Positions 17,824-25,421 of a stretch of 64,000 nt of DNA are shown here, piece after piece. The notes under the pieces are model-generated. The model searched no databases and had not been told where the DNA came from. It was given only the letters and a program-made list of their open reading frames with translations. Positions within the stretch are counted from its first letter, which is position 1, and each line of letters starts with the position of its first letter. Both the position numbers and the translations under genes were made by a program. This stretch comes from Lachnospiraceae bacterium. GTDB taxonomy: Bacteria; Bacillota; Clostridia; Lachnospirales; Lachnospiraceae. The stretch covers positions 124,001 to 188,000 of the forward strand of contig CAJTDL010000005.1 in NCBI GenBank assembly GCA_910575035.1, given 5' to 3'.

Positions 17824-18498
17824 AAAAGTGTTTTCTATCGGAAGCCCTAATGAAGTGGCTTTTAAAATTTTTATCCCTTGTGTCAAAGGCAGAATATCCG
17901 CTATTTTTTGCAACGCCCCCGGCATTGCCTCATAGGGCAGGGTCGCCCCGGAAAATATAAGCATTGGGAAGTAGAGCAGGCTTGCAATCACACTCGCTGT
18001 CTGAGAGTTCGGGGCAATGCCGCCCACCATCATGCCGATGCTGAATATTGACAACATAACCAACAGATAGCCGCCAAGAAAAGCAAATATGGAGCCCCCC
18101 ATACGAAATCCAAAAAAGTGTGCTGAAACAATATAAAGCAGTATGAGCGACGCCACAGAATAAATCATATAAATCACAACCTGTACAGCCAAAATCACCG
18201 CAGGGCTGACAGGGGTAACTTTAAAACGCTTCAATATTTTTCTGCTTCGGTAATTGGATACTACCAAAGGCAGCCCCATAACGCCTCCTGCACAAATCGC
18301 AATCGTTGTCAAAGCCCCGAAGGACTGCTCCAGAAACGTGTACTCCGCATCTGGGAAAGCAGGTTTATTCCCATAAATAACACCAAGTATCATCAAAACC
18401 ACAAGCGGAATACAGATTGCAAATATAACCATATTCATATCACGCAGGGAAAGTTTCATCTCATTTTTCAACATGATTCTAAATGTTCTCATCATCAT
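17749..18498 (-). CDS. ABC-2 type transporter permease
   Basis: The 249-residue protein has six hydrophobic segments (for example VIFAICIPLVVLMILGVIYG and MLSIFSIGMMVGGIAP) and the late SATLPYEAMP-type region of ABC-2 exporters of drugs or peptides. It pairs with the ATPase gene, which overlaps its start by 20 bases; three in-frame ATGs (18498, 18495, 18492) are possible starts. The MerR regulator next to it suggests inducible drug or peptide export. Its final 25 codons were copied to 15615-15692. Confidence 0.88.
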   Translation of the reverse strand: MMMRTFRIMLKNEMKLSLRDMNMVIFAICIPLVVLMILGVIYGNKPAFPDAEYTFLEQSFGALTTIAICAGGVMGLPLVVSNYRSRKILKRFKVTPVSPAVILAVQVVIYMIYSVASLILLYIVSAHFFGFRMGGSIFAFLGGYLLVMLSIFSIGMMVGGIAPNSQTASVIASLLYFPMLIFSGATLPYEAMPGALQKIADILPLTQGIKILKATSLGLPIENTFVPMIVMVVLAVICIGVSLCFFKWE

Positions 18499-19213
18499 TT
18501 ACCTCCTCATCCGAATACCACAAATACGCATCTTCAAACTTATCATACGGGCTGTCTGCAACGGCTTCCTTGACCGTCCCGTAAAAAACAGCCTTTCCTT
18601 TCCGCAGTATGCAGATTGTATCGCACAATGCCTCTACCTTGTCCATAAAATGTGATGTCAGAAAAATTGTCAGTCCCTTTCCTTTGAGGTCAGATAAAAT
18701 TTTCCATACCTCCCGTCTGGCTTTTGCGTCAAGCCCTGTCGTCAGCTCGTCCAGAAAAACAACCTTTGGCTGCGGTATCAGAGCCAAAACAATAAATAGC
18801 TTTTGCCTCTGTCCTCCTGAAAGCTCCTTTACCATGCTTTTTGCTTTATGGGAAATACCAAATTTCTTCAGCAGCTCCTCATAGTCTGCGGCGTGCCGAT
18901 AAAGTGACTGCGTTACCTGGCATAGTTCAACAACCGTCACTTTGTCCTGATAATTTGCCTCCTGGAATTGAACGCCGACATTTTCAAAAAGCTGCTTTCT
19001 TTGCCGGAACGGATTCATTCCTAAAATTGAAACCCTTCCTGTATCAGGCTTTTTTGTACCTAACATACATTCGATTGTAGTACTTTTTCCTGCGCCGTTT
19101 GCCCCAAGCAGCCCGAAAATAGTTCCCTGCATGACTGACAAATTCAAGTCCTGCACAGCACTCAGTCCGCCATATGATTTTGAAAGCCGCTTAACACTGA
19201 TGATTTCATTCAT
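18479..19213 (-). CDS. ABC transporter ATP-binding protein
   Basis: A 244-residue ATPase of the multidrug/antibiotic exporter class with Walker A GLLGANGAGKST (about residues 35-46), signature LSGGQRQKL, Walker B KVVFLDELTTGLD and switch histidine FLTSHF. It energises the permease downstream. A GGAGG site lies before the ATG. Upstream, a 19-bp site shared with the MerR promoter region (19270-19288) lies about 57 bases before the start and probably controls this operon. Confidence 0.92.
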   Translation of the reverse strand: MNEIISVKRLSKSYGGLSAVQDLNLSVMQGTIFGLLGANGAGKSTTIECMLGTKKPDTGRVSILGMNPFRQRKQLFENVGVQFQEANYQDKVTVVELCQVTQSLYRHAADYEELLKKFGISHKAKSMVKELSGGQRQKLFIVLALIPQPKVVFLDELTTGLDAKARREVWKILSDLKGKGLTIFLTSHFMDKVEALCDTICILRKGKAVFYGTVKEAVADSPYDKFEDAYLWYSDEEVNDDENI

Positions 19214-19269
19214 CTATTTTATCCTCCTTTTGCTGTTATCGCTTTTATCTTAACAGCGAAAAAAAGGTT

Positions 19270-19288
19270 GGTGTTAAGGTGGAGGGTT
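19270..19288. promoter_or_regulatory. Candidate MerR operator, ABC operon copy
   Basis: GGTGTTAAGGTGGAGGGTT on the plus strand matches the site at 20076-20094 in 16 of 19 positions. It overlaps the stop codon of the MerR gene and lies upstream of the ABC operon. Confidence 0.5.
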
Positions 19289-20030
19289 AAGAAAATTTCT
19301 TTTTCATATCTGCAAGAATCGTCATCATTTTTTCAGCATTTTTTTCGGCCGCCTGCAAGGATACAATCAGTCTGTCGCAAACGGAAATAATATCGCTATC
19401 CTCCTTTGGCGTATTCAGGATTTGTTCAATATTTGTCTGTGGATTATGCTCAAGGGCATTTAACATCCGCAGGATTGCTTCTAATGAATAATTGGCACAT
19501 CGGAGCGACCGTATGAGCTTTAACCGTTCCACATCATCACTTGTGTAAAAACGATATCCGTTTTGTTTCCGTTTTACCCGAAGCAAACCGTTCAATTCCC
19601 AATTTCGGAGCGTGTCCATAGTAATGCCCAAATAATTGGACGCTTCCCTGCGCTTTAAACAAAGGGATTGTTCTGCCGCCCTGCCAGATAAAATCTGCTT
19701 TACAATATGAATCGCTTCCTCAGCATTTTTTTGCTCTTTCTGTATTTGGTTTTTATATTCTTTCGCAAAACAAAGAGCCTTGTCAAAATCGCCCCTTGCG
19801 GAAATCTTAACAGTTTCTACAATCTTTTTCCTCAATCCATTTTGGAGCACTTCTATTTGAAAAGCGATACGGGCAAGCCGCAGTTGCTCTATATGAAAAT
19901 CAGTAAACACCCGGTAGCTGTTGGGCCGCCGCTTTGCCTTTGGTATCAGTCCTAATTCCTCATATTTCCTTATTGTATTCGGATGGATGCCAATGATTTT
20001 TGCCACTTCCGAAGTCCTGTATGTATTCAT
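19287..20030 (-). CDS. MerR-family regulator with two DNA-binding domains
   Basis: The 247-residue product carries two MerR-type winged helix-turn-helix domains in tandem: TSEVAKIIGIHPNTIRKYEE (about residues 4-70) and RREASNYLGITMDTLRNWEL (about 125-195), each followed by a typical wing (SYRVFT, GYRFYT) and connected by a helical linker. Single-domain MerR proteins dimerise, so a two-headed chain could bind an asymmetric operator alone or as a larger dimer. The ATG at 20030 has GGAGG 8 bases upstream; a GTG at 20039 lies too close. It shares a 19-bp motif with the ABC operon, so it probably regulates itself and the transporter. Confidence 0.85.
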   Translation of the reverse strand: MNTYRTSEVAKIIGIHPNTIRKYEELGLIPKAKRRPNSYRVFTDFHIEQLRLARIAFQIEVLQNGLRKKIVETVKISARGDFDKALCFAKEYKNQIQKEQKNAEEAIHIVKQILSGRAAEQSLCLKRREASNYLGITMDTLRNWELNGLLRVKRKQNGYRFYTSDDVERLKLIRSLRCANYSLEAILRMLNALEHNPQTNIEQILNTPKEDSDIISVCDRLIVSLQAAEKNAEKMMTILADMKKKFS

Positions 20031-20075
20031 AAAATGCACCTCCTATAAGCCCATTTTACCATACTGCAAAAGTCT

Positions 20076-20094
20076 GGTGTCATAGTGGAGGGTT
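20076..20094. promoter_or_regulatory. Candidate MerR operator, autoregulatory copy
   Basis: GGTGTCATAGTGGAGGGTT on the plus strand, 46 bases upstream of the merR-type start, matches the site at 19270-19288 in 16 of 19 bases. Confidence 0.5.
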
Positions 20095-20101
20095 TATTAT
20101 A

Positions 20102-20440
20102 TCAGAATTTCTCCCTATTCACAAATTCCGCCATGCCCCTGATGCACTTCGCCGTCTTCGCATCCAGCTTAATCCTGCCACTCTCTGCCAGCCCAGACAC
20201 CACCCCCTGCCCCCTCTTTCCATCCAGCCATTCATCAAAATATCCATCCAGTGTAATGTTGCGGTTATCTGTGTATATCCCGGCTTCAATCTTTTTCCAT
20301 GATAGGGCAGCAGGCATATAAGCCGCCGCCCGGCTTGTGGGATGCCCTCACAATCTGCCGCCTGCCGTACCTGATAGGAACACACTGTATTCCGTGCGCC
20401 CCTGCCAGTAAATACCTGCATCTTCTCCGGCTTCGGCTCA
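20102..20440 (-). pseudogene. Degenerate gene remnant, possibly integrase-derived
   Basis: Two overlapping minus-strand frames hold protein-like sequence. One (20102-20317) reads IYTDNRNITLDGYFDEWLDG, which resembles the core-binding part of tyrosine recombinases; the other (20119-20421) reads MQVFTGRGARNTVCSYQVRQ and a Cys/Arg-rich stretch. Neither is a full protein, and neither has a good ribosome binding site. I regard the 20040-20703 interval as decayed mobile-element sequence; the integrase assignment is weak. Confidence 0.3.
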
Positions 20441-20571
20441 TGCGCCGCAAAGCAAGGATAATATTATGATACTAGCAGCAGTAACCACTCCAAGCACGAT
20501 AATAAGTGTCTCTAAAAGGAATTGCAGAACTGTCGTTTTTAGGGAAATTGACATTGCAATTACAGTTCCCA
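20438..20571 (-). pseudogene. Fragment of a membrane protein, FtsX-like
   Basis: A short frame reads SLKTTVLQFLLETLIIVLGV and a hydrophobic continuation ending in LLCGA. The FLLETLIIVLG pattern resembles a membrane segment of FtsX/MacB-type permeases. Only about 40 codons remain. Confidence 0.3.
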
Positions 20572-20703
20572 TGCCAGTGGCAGTGCATAAGTTTTTAGAA
20601 GTATGTAAAATAACCCTTCAGTAAGTTGACATAAAAAAGTTATGTAGCCCAAATAATTTTATTATGCAAACCATCCCTCGGGCAGCCAATCTCCTCCTCC
20701 CTA

Positions 20704-22200
20704 TCAAGCATTTTTCCCATCCCCCAATGCCATTACAAATGAAAAACAAACACCAGAATCTGTATTGCATACGGAGCAGTGGCTTTTATGTTGCTGCAAA
20801 ATTTTCTGCACAAGGTACAATCCAAGCCCACTCCCTCCTGTCTCCCGGCTTCGTGATGGATCAATGCGGTAAAATGCGTCAAAAAGTTTTGGAAAGCAGC
20901 TTTCTGGAATATGGGTTCCTGTATTTTCAATGGAAAATTTGTGTCCATCCTGTGCTGTGTTAATAGTTATGGAAATTTCTGCGCCCTGGGGCGTATACTT
21001 GATGGCATTTCCGATTAGATTAGAAAATACTTTTTCCATCAATATTTTATTGCCAGAAATATAGGCTTTCTGCGGCATATGGCAATGGATCCGCAAATCT
21101 TTTTTTATGATGATGTCCTCATTTTCCGCCAGATAATCCTGTATCATTTGGATGCATTCAATAGGCGGATAATTTTCCGCAGAAGGGGGCATGTCCTTCG
21201 CGCTGGATACTTCCAGCCTTGTTACAGTCAATATTTCCTGTACCATAGACTCCATGGTGTTCGCAATTTCCAGGGAACGCGCCAAGTATTTATTGTGGTT
21301 TTTGTAAGCGCCTATACCTAACAGCATTCCTTCTAACTGGCCTTTGATGATGGTAATCGGAGTCTTTAGCTCATGGGATACGGCGGAAAAAAAATCAAGC
21401 CTGGCCTGTTCTAATGCTTTTTCACGTTCTATATCCTGGGAGAGCTTTTCATTGGCGGACTGCAGGTCTGAAATGGTTGCTGCCAGTTTATGGGATAGGA
21501 AGTTGAGGCTTTTTTCCAATAGGCCTAACTCATCAGAGCGTGTTGCTTCTAGGTTCCATTCTAAATTTAAGTCGGACATTTTTTGGGAAATGCGGATGAT
21601 TCTTAATATGGGTTTTGTAATGATATACGTGTAGAGCCAGGAAAAAAGGAAGGCAGCCAAAATTGCCATGCACAGCAAAAGGGGGAATACATGGAGAAAG
21701 GATGACCGCAGCTTTGAGATTTGTTCCGCTTTTCCATATACAAGGAGCATATAACGCTTATTGCTGTCTGAAAAGGAAAAATAGTAGCTGGCTGATAAAA
21801 TCTCATTGCCCTCCGGTGTATCCTCATAAAAAACAGCTTCGTTTTGGCTAATGGTGTTCTCTGCAGCTGTTTCCTGGCCAGCTGCATATGCTTCCCCTGT
21901 CCCCTGTCCCAATGGGAACAGGAGCATTTCTCCGCTATCTGTATATAGTTCCACCGAGTGGATTCCGTCACTTTGGATAAATTGGGAAAACAGGGCGGAA
22001 CAGTCTTTGAACGCCACCTGTTCCAGCTCTGCAATAAAGCCTTTTGCCTGTTCATCCAGATCCTTGCTGAGCTTGTTGGAATAAGTTCTAGGCATCAGCC
22101 AGGCCAGCAAGGCATAGACAAACAATCCCATGGACAATAAAAACAGCATTGTGGCTAAAAATACCTTTTGGAATAAGCTGCCGCTAATTTTCTTTTTCAA
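20704..22200 (-). CDS. VanS-like membrane sensor histidine kinase
   Basis: The 498-residue protein has two membrane segments (about residues 12-34 and 170-192) flanking an extracytoplasmic sensor domain, a HAMP-like linker, a HisKA box with SHELKTPITI (His276) and a HATPase domain (NLIGNAIKYTPQG, then ETGGSGLGLYLV). It should phosphorylate the OmpR-type regulator whose gene overlaps its start by 17 bases. The signal is unknown. The adjacent BlaI and M56 genes suggest cell-wall or beta-lactam stress, but this is only context. Confidence 0.92.
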   Translation of the reverse strand: MKKKISGSLFQKVFLATMLFLLSMGLFVYALLAWLMPRTYSNKLSKDLDEQAKGFIAELEQVAFKDCSALFSQFIQSDGIHSVELYTDSGEMLLFPLGQGTGEAYAAGQETAAENTISQNEAVFYEDTPEGNEILSASYYFSFSDSNKRYMLLVYGKAEQISKLRSSFLHVFPLLLCMAILAAFLFSWLYTYIITKPILRIIRISQKMSDLNLEWNLEATRSDELGLLEKSLNFLSHKLAATISDLQSANEKLSQDIEREKALEQARLDFFSAVSHELKTPITIIKGQLEGMLLGIGAYKNHNKYLARSLEIANTMESMVQEILTVTRLEVSSAKDMPPSAENYPPIECIQMIQDYLAENEDIIIKKDLRIHCHMPQKAYISGNKILMEKVFSNLIGNAIKYTPQGAEISITINTAQDGHKFSIENTGTHIPESCFPKLFDAFYRIDPSRSRETGGSGLGLYLVQKILQQHKSHCSVCNTDSGVCFSFVMALGDGKNA

Positions 22201-22852
22201 TTTTATACCCCACCCCTCTGATTGTTTGGATAAAGTCTATGCCCAGCTTTTTGCGCAAATTTTTAATATGCGTATCCACAACCCGGCCGTCGCCATAAAA
22301 ATCATACCGCCACAGGAGATCCAGCAAATTTTGGCGGGTCAGCACGCGTCCCTGGTGGAGCAGCAGCTCACGGAGCACCTCAAATTCCCGATGGGTCAGG
22401 CTGCAGGCCGTGCCGTCCACAGTAACCGTATAACTGTCACAGTCCAGAACAAGGTTTTTGCAGTACAGCTTTTGCTTTTTTCCTTCCTGTGAATGATTGC
22501 TCCTTCGGAGTACCGCAGCAATCTTACGGATTAGGATTGGCATGGAAAAGGGCTTTGTGATATAGTCGTCCACCTGTAAGTCCAAACCCTTGATCTGGGC
22601 TTTTTCACTGTCCAATGCGGTAAGCATTATAATTGGCACATCTGATTGCCTGCGGATCAATTCGCAGACGGCATAGCCATCCATTTTGGGGATCATAATG
22701 TCTAAAAGAACCAGAGCTACCTGTTCTGAAAAAAGCGCTATGGCTTCTACGCCATCTTTTGCTGTTATAACCTCATACCCTACCTCCTGCAGAAAATTCT
22801 GCAGCAGCTCCTGGATATCTGAATCATCCTCTACAACCAAAATCCTTTGCAT
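22184..22852 (-). CDS. OmpR/VanR-like response regulator
   Basis: The 222-residue product has a receiver domain (MQRILVVEDDSDIQELL, phospho-acceptor Asp51 in VLLDIMIP, Lys of DDYITKPFS) and a C-terminal winged helix (LTHREFEVLRELL, then VVDTHIKNLRKK). A longer frame from 23044 would overlap the M56 gene and lacks an SD; the ATG at 22852 has GGAGG 5-6 bases upstream. The regulator and kinase genes overlap and are co-transcribed. Target genes are not evident; the M56/BlaI genes directly upstream are candidates. Confidence 0.93.
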   Translation of the reverse strand: MQRILVVEDDSDIQELLQNFLQEVGYEVITAKDGVEAIALFSEQVALVLLDIMIPKMDGYAVCELIRRQSDVPIIMLTALDSEKAQIKGLDLQVDDYITKPFSMPILIRKIAAVLRRSNHSQEGKKQKLYCKNLVLDCDSYTVTVDGTACSLTHREFEVLRELLLHQGRVLTRQNLLDLLWRYDFYGDGRVVDTHIKNLRKKLGIDFIQTIRGVGYKIEKEN

Positions 22853-22953
22853 ATGTACCTCCATTTTTACATTTTCAGCATAATTACAATATACGAAGCT
22901 GATGAAACGTGCAAGCCCCTGTACCCCAGAAGCCTGATAACGAAAAGTATTCT

Positions 22954-24372
22954 TTATGATGTACCCAACAGCTTTGGCTTCAGCTTTTCCACTTCTTCCT
23001 TGGCTATATAAGAAACGCCTGTAATTTCTCCTTCTGCGTTCCAATTAACCTTAATGCTTACCGTTCCTTCTGTGTTTATCAGATAAATGGAACTATCGGG
23101 TCGTTGGTTCTTGAGGATATATACTGTTTCACCACAGTAATAATAGAATTTGCCATTTTTTTCAATGCCACAGGCTGCATACGCTTCCATAAGCGCCTTA
23201 TCATCCCAATCCCAGTCACCATCCCAATTTTCCCAATTAGGGATGTATGTCCCCATACTGCGGCTCTTCCCCTCTGGTATTGGCGGTTCGCTTGCCCTGC
23301 CAGAGTTTTCATCAGCTGTGGAAACCACAGGATTCTGTTCCTCTGGTATCAATGATTTTCCTGTTACAGCAGAATTTAGGCCGGTTACGGGGGCGTCGGA
23401 ATAACCCCCAATAAAAACTGCGCCGAAAATAATACACAATGCCAATACGCCCATTAGAATCCGCATCCCTTTCGTTTTTTCCCTGAAATCCATAATCGCG
23501 CCCAACCTTTCTTTTAATTGTTCTGCTCCATCAGACAAAGTCATAAACGACAAAGTGTCTTTACAGTGATTCGTTGGCTTCAAAAATGAAATCAGCATAT
23601 CTCCATATTCACGTCTTGCGGGCTCGTCAAGCATGGATATCACTGCTTCATCACATGAAAGCTCGCATGCTTTATTCACCTCTTTTTCCAGCAAATATGC
23701 AAAGGGATTGAACCAATGGATGCAAACCACAAGCTGTACCAGCCATTTATAAAGCATATCCCGCCGTTTATAGTGGAGCAATTCATGCATAAAGATGTGA
23801 GGCAGCTCCTGATCTCCCAATTCTCTGACAGGCAGAACAATGCTTGGGCGAAAATAGCCAATCATAATAGGCGACACAATCAACGCATTGCAGTACAGGC
23901 CTGCCCCTGTTTTGATATTCAGTTTTTCCTCACAGCCAGACAGCAGGTTCAAGGCTCTCACATCTGACACTTCTACATTCCCAGCCTTGACGCATTGGAT
24001 AAATCCTTGGTAAATCCTTATCTTACGGACGGAAAGAGCCAATGCCATCGCTGACCAAACAAAAAATAAATAAATGTATGTTTGTTTTTCCTTATTGCCG
24101 TTTACTGTGACATTCCTATCTAGCATTTCAGGGCTTTTGTCCATTATATCTGCTGTATGGAACCCTTTAAGTCCCCCTTCAAGCAGCCTCCCCACATTTA
24201 TAGTGCCAGGAGTAAAAGGAATTAAAAACCTCAATACAGCTATAAGGCAAATATAATACTGCCAACGCCTGCTGAATTTATTTTTGTACAGCCGTATCAA
24301 TCCCAGGATAAGAAGTAGGAGCAGCGTGCCGGAAACAGACATTGTCAATAGCAGTTTCATAAATTCATTCAT
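22954..24372 (-). CDS. BlaR1/MecR1-like M56 peptidase antirepressor
   Basis: The 472-residue protein has N-terminal membrane segments, the M56 zinc-peptidase signature HELLHYKRRD (about residues 195-205) with downstream ELSCDEAVI, and another membrane segment near residue 315. Instead of a penicillin-binding sensor domain it ends in a soluble part of about 140 residues with a WENWDGDWDWDD tract and an unknown fold. In BlaR1 proteins the peptidase inactivates a BlaI repressor after sensing. Here the ligand is unlikely to be a beta-lactam. The ATG at 24372 has GGAG upstream and overlaps the blaI-type stop by 8 bases; a longer start at 24396 is less likely. Confidence 0.85.
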   Translation of the reverse strand: MNEFMKLLLTMSVSGTLLLLLILGLIRLYKNKFSRRWQYYICLIAVLRFLIPFTPGTINVGRLLEGGLKGFHTADIMDKSPEMLDRNVTVNGNKEKQTYIYLFFVWSAMALALSVRKIRIYQGFIQCVKAGNVEVSDVRALNLLSGCEEKLNIKTGAGLYCNALIVSPIMIGYFRPSIVLPVRELGDQELPHIFMHELLHYKRRDMLYKWLVQLVVCIHWFNPFAYLLEKEVNKACELSCDEAVISMLDEPARREYGDMLISFLKPTNHCKDTLSFMTLSDGAEQLKERLGAIMDFREKTKGMRILMGVLALCIIFGAVFIGGYSDAPVTGLNSAVTGKSLIPEEQNPVVSTADENSGRASEPPIPEGKSRSMGTYIPNWENWDGDWDWDDKALMEAYAACGIEKNGKFYYYCGETVYILKNQRPDSSIYLINTEGTVSIKVNWNAEGEITGVSYIAKEEVEKLKPKLLGTS

Positions 24373-24739
24373 GCCCTTTTCTCCAAAATGATTCAATCTC
24401 TTCCAATTCGTCTGCTGAAAGAATATCCTGCCGCAGCAACGTAGATACTAAGTTTTTCACATTCCCCCCAAATACCTTATCAAGAAAGCTGTGGGTCTGC
24501 ATAGCCTGATATTCTGCTTCCGTCACCACAGCCACATATTCATTCCTCCTGCCGATTTTATTGACCTTCAAAAATTTCTTTCCTACCAGCCGGGAAAGCA
24601 GGGTGAGTACAGTGTTATTTTTCCATTCGTTCCTGTCTTTTACCAATTCTCCCATAATATGGGAGTATAAGGCTACTCCCCCATTCTTCCAAATGATTCT
24701 CATTAGCACAAGTTCTGATTCAGAAATTTTGTGTGCCAT
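24365..24739 (-). CDS. BlaI/MecI/CopY-family repressor
   Basis: The 124-residue protein has the family winged helix (ISESELVLMRIIWKNGG, then VLTLLSRLVGKKFL) and a C-terminal dimerisation tail containing the usual proteolysis-sensitive region. It should repress its own operon until the M56 partner cleaves it. The operator TACACTGTGT lies between the -35 and -10 boxes of the promoter upstream. The gene overlaps the M56 gene, the normal two-gene arrangement. Confidence 0.92.
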   Translation of the reverse strand: MAHKISESELVLMRIIWKNGGVALYSHIMGELVKDRNEWKNNTVLTLLSRLVGKKFLKVNKIGRRNEYVAVVTEAEYQAMQTHSFLDKVFGGNVKNLVSTLLRQDILSADELEEIESFWRKGHE

Positions 24740-24782
24740 ATGTGCCCTTCTCTTTACATTAACATTTTGTATTTATGATTCC

Positions 24783-24811
24783 ATATTAACACAGTGTAGG
24801 TTATAATGCAA
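24783..24811 (-). promoter_or_regulatory. Promoter of the BlaI/M56 operon with internal dyad
   Basis: TTGCAT (24811-24806), 17-base spacer, TAATAT (24788-24783) on the minus strand. The spacer contains TACACTGTGT (24798-24789), an imperfect TACA/TGTA dyad like BlaI/CopY operators. Confidence 0.6.
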
Positions 24812-24893
24812 TACCCAATAGGAATATCCTATCTTATGAAAAAGTTAGTGGTGGCTATGTGTCCGTCAGAAAAAGGCTGGGGGTTCTGGGTTT

Positions 24894-24997
24894 GCCCTGA
24901 CTATGTTTTTCAAGGCCGTAAGACAAGGAAATAGTTCCTGGCGTTAGGCTGCCCTGGCTACGTTTTCCAAGGCCAAGGATAAGGAAATGCTTCCTGG
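24894..24997. repeat. Two imperfect direct repeats, period 57 bp
   Basis: Copies of about 48 bp begin at 24894 and 24951 (GCCCTGRCTAYGTTTTYCAA core). Each ends in an AGGAA-N4-TTCCT palindrome. No gene is visible around them in the 24740-25421 interval apart from a remnant element, a hairpin and the hydrogenase promoter. Confidence 0.7.
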
Positions 24998-25064
24998 TTT
25001 TAATCTGATGGATGTTCTTTCTGTAATTCCTTCCATTTTATTTTCCAAAGGGAATGATATTGCT

Positions 25065-25125
25065 TTATAGCCGATGCCAGCAATTTAAGGCGGGAAATCT
25101 TTTTTCCCAGTTTACAGGCATTGAA
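25065..25125. repeat. Dispersed element also found beside the Rpn remnant at 50.4 kb
   Basis: The segment with GATGCCAGCAATTTAAGGC, then GGGAAAT and CATTGAAAACG, closely matches 50405-50465 at the start of the Rpn remnant. It is probably a scrap of the same kind of element. Confidence 0.5.
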
Positions 25126-25133
25126 AACGCAGC

Positions 25134-25173
25134 CCGGGATGGGGCAGCCCCCTAATGCCACGCCCCATCCCGG
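25134..25173. terminator. Strong GC-rich hairpin upstream of the hydrogenase promoter
   Basis: CCGGGATGGGGC pairs perfectly with GCCCCATCCCGG (12 bp, 25134-25145 and 25162-25173) around a 16-base loop. The T-rich tract (TTTTC) lies 4 bases after the stem on the plus strand, so it may act as an insulating terminator, but the tail is poor. Confidence 0.45.
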
Positions 25174-25239
25174 ACGGATTTTCAGCCGCCATCCCAGACG
25201 CTGTTTTCGTTGCTTTTGTCAAATTGTTTATTTTTTCCC

Positions 25240-25268
25240 TTGCATTCTTTCGTCTTTTCCGTTAAAAT
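25240..25268 (+). promoter_or_regulatory. Promoter of the hydrogenase operon
   Basis: TTGCAT (25240-25245), 17-base spacer, TAAAAT (25263-25268). The leader is about 145 bases and ends with AGGAGA before the ATG. Confidence 0.6.
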
Positions 25269-25421
25269 ATATAATAAGATTTTTGCAATATAAGAATTTT
25301 TTTCCATTTCTAATAAAATTCTTTCCCAAAAATCTTATTTTGCCTGTCAAATATACCTACTTACAGGCAACACCACAAAATGGATCATTTCAAATCCGCA
25401 AAAAACAATTAGGAGAAGACA

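Noticed and set aside
22853-23044. N-terminal extension of the VanR-like regulator
   Set aside because: It overlaps the M56 gene, has no ribosome binding site and is not homologous to receiver domains; GGAGG sits before the ATG at 22852.
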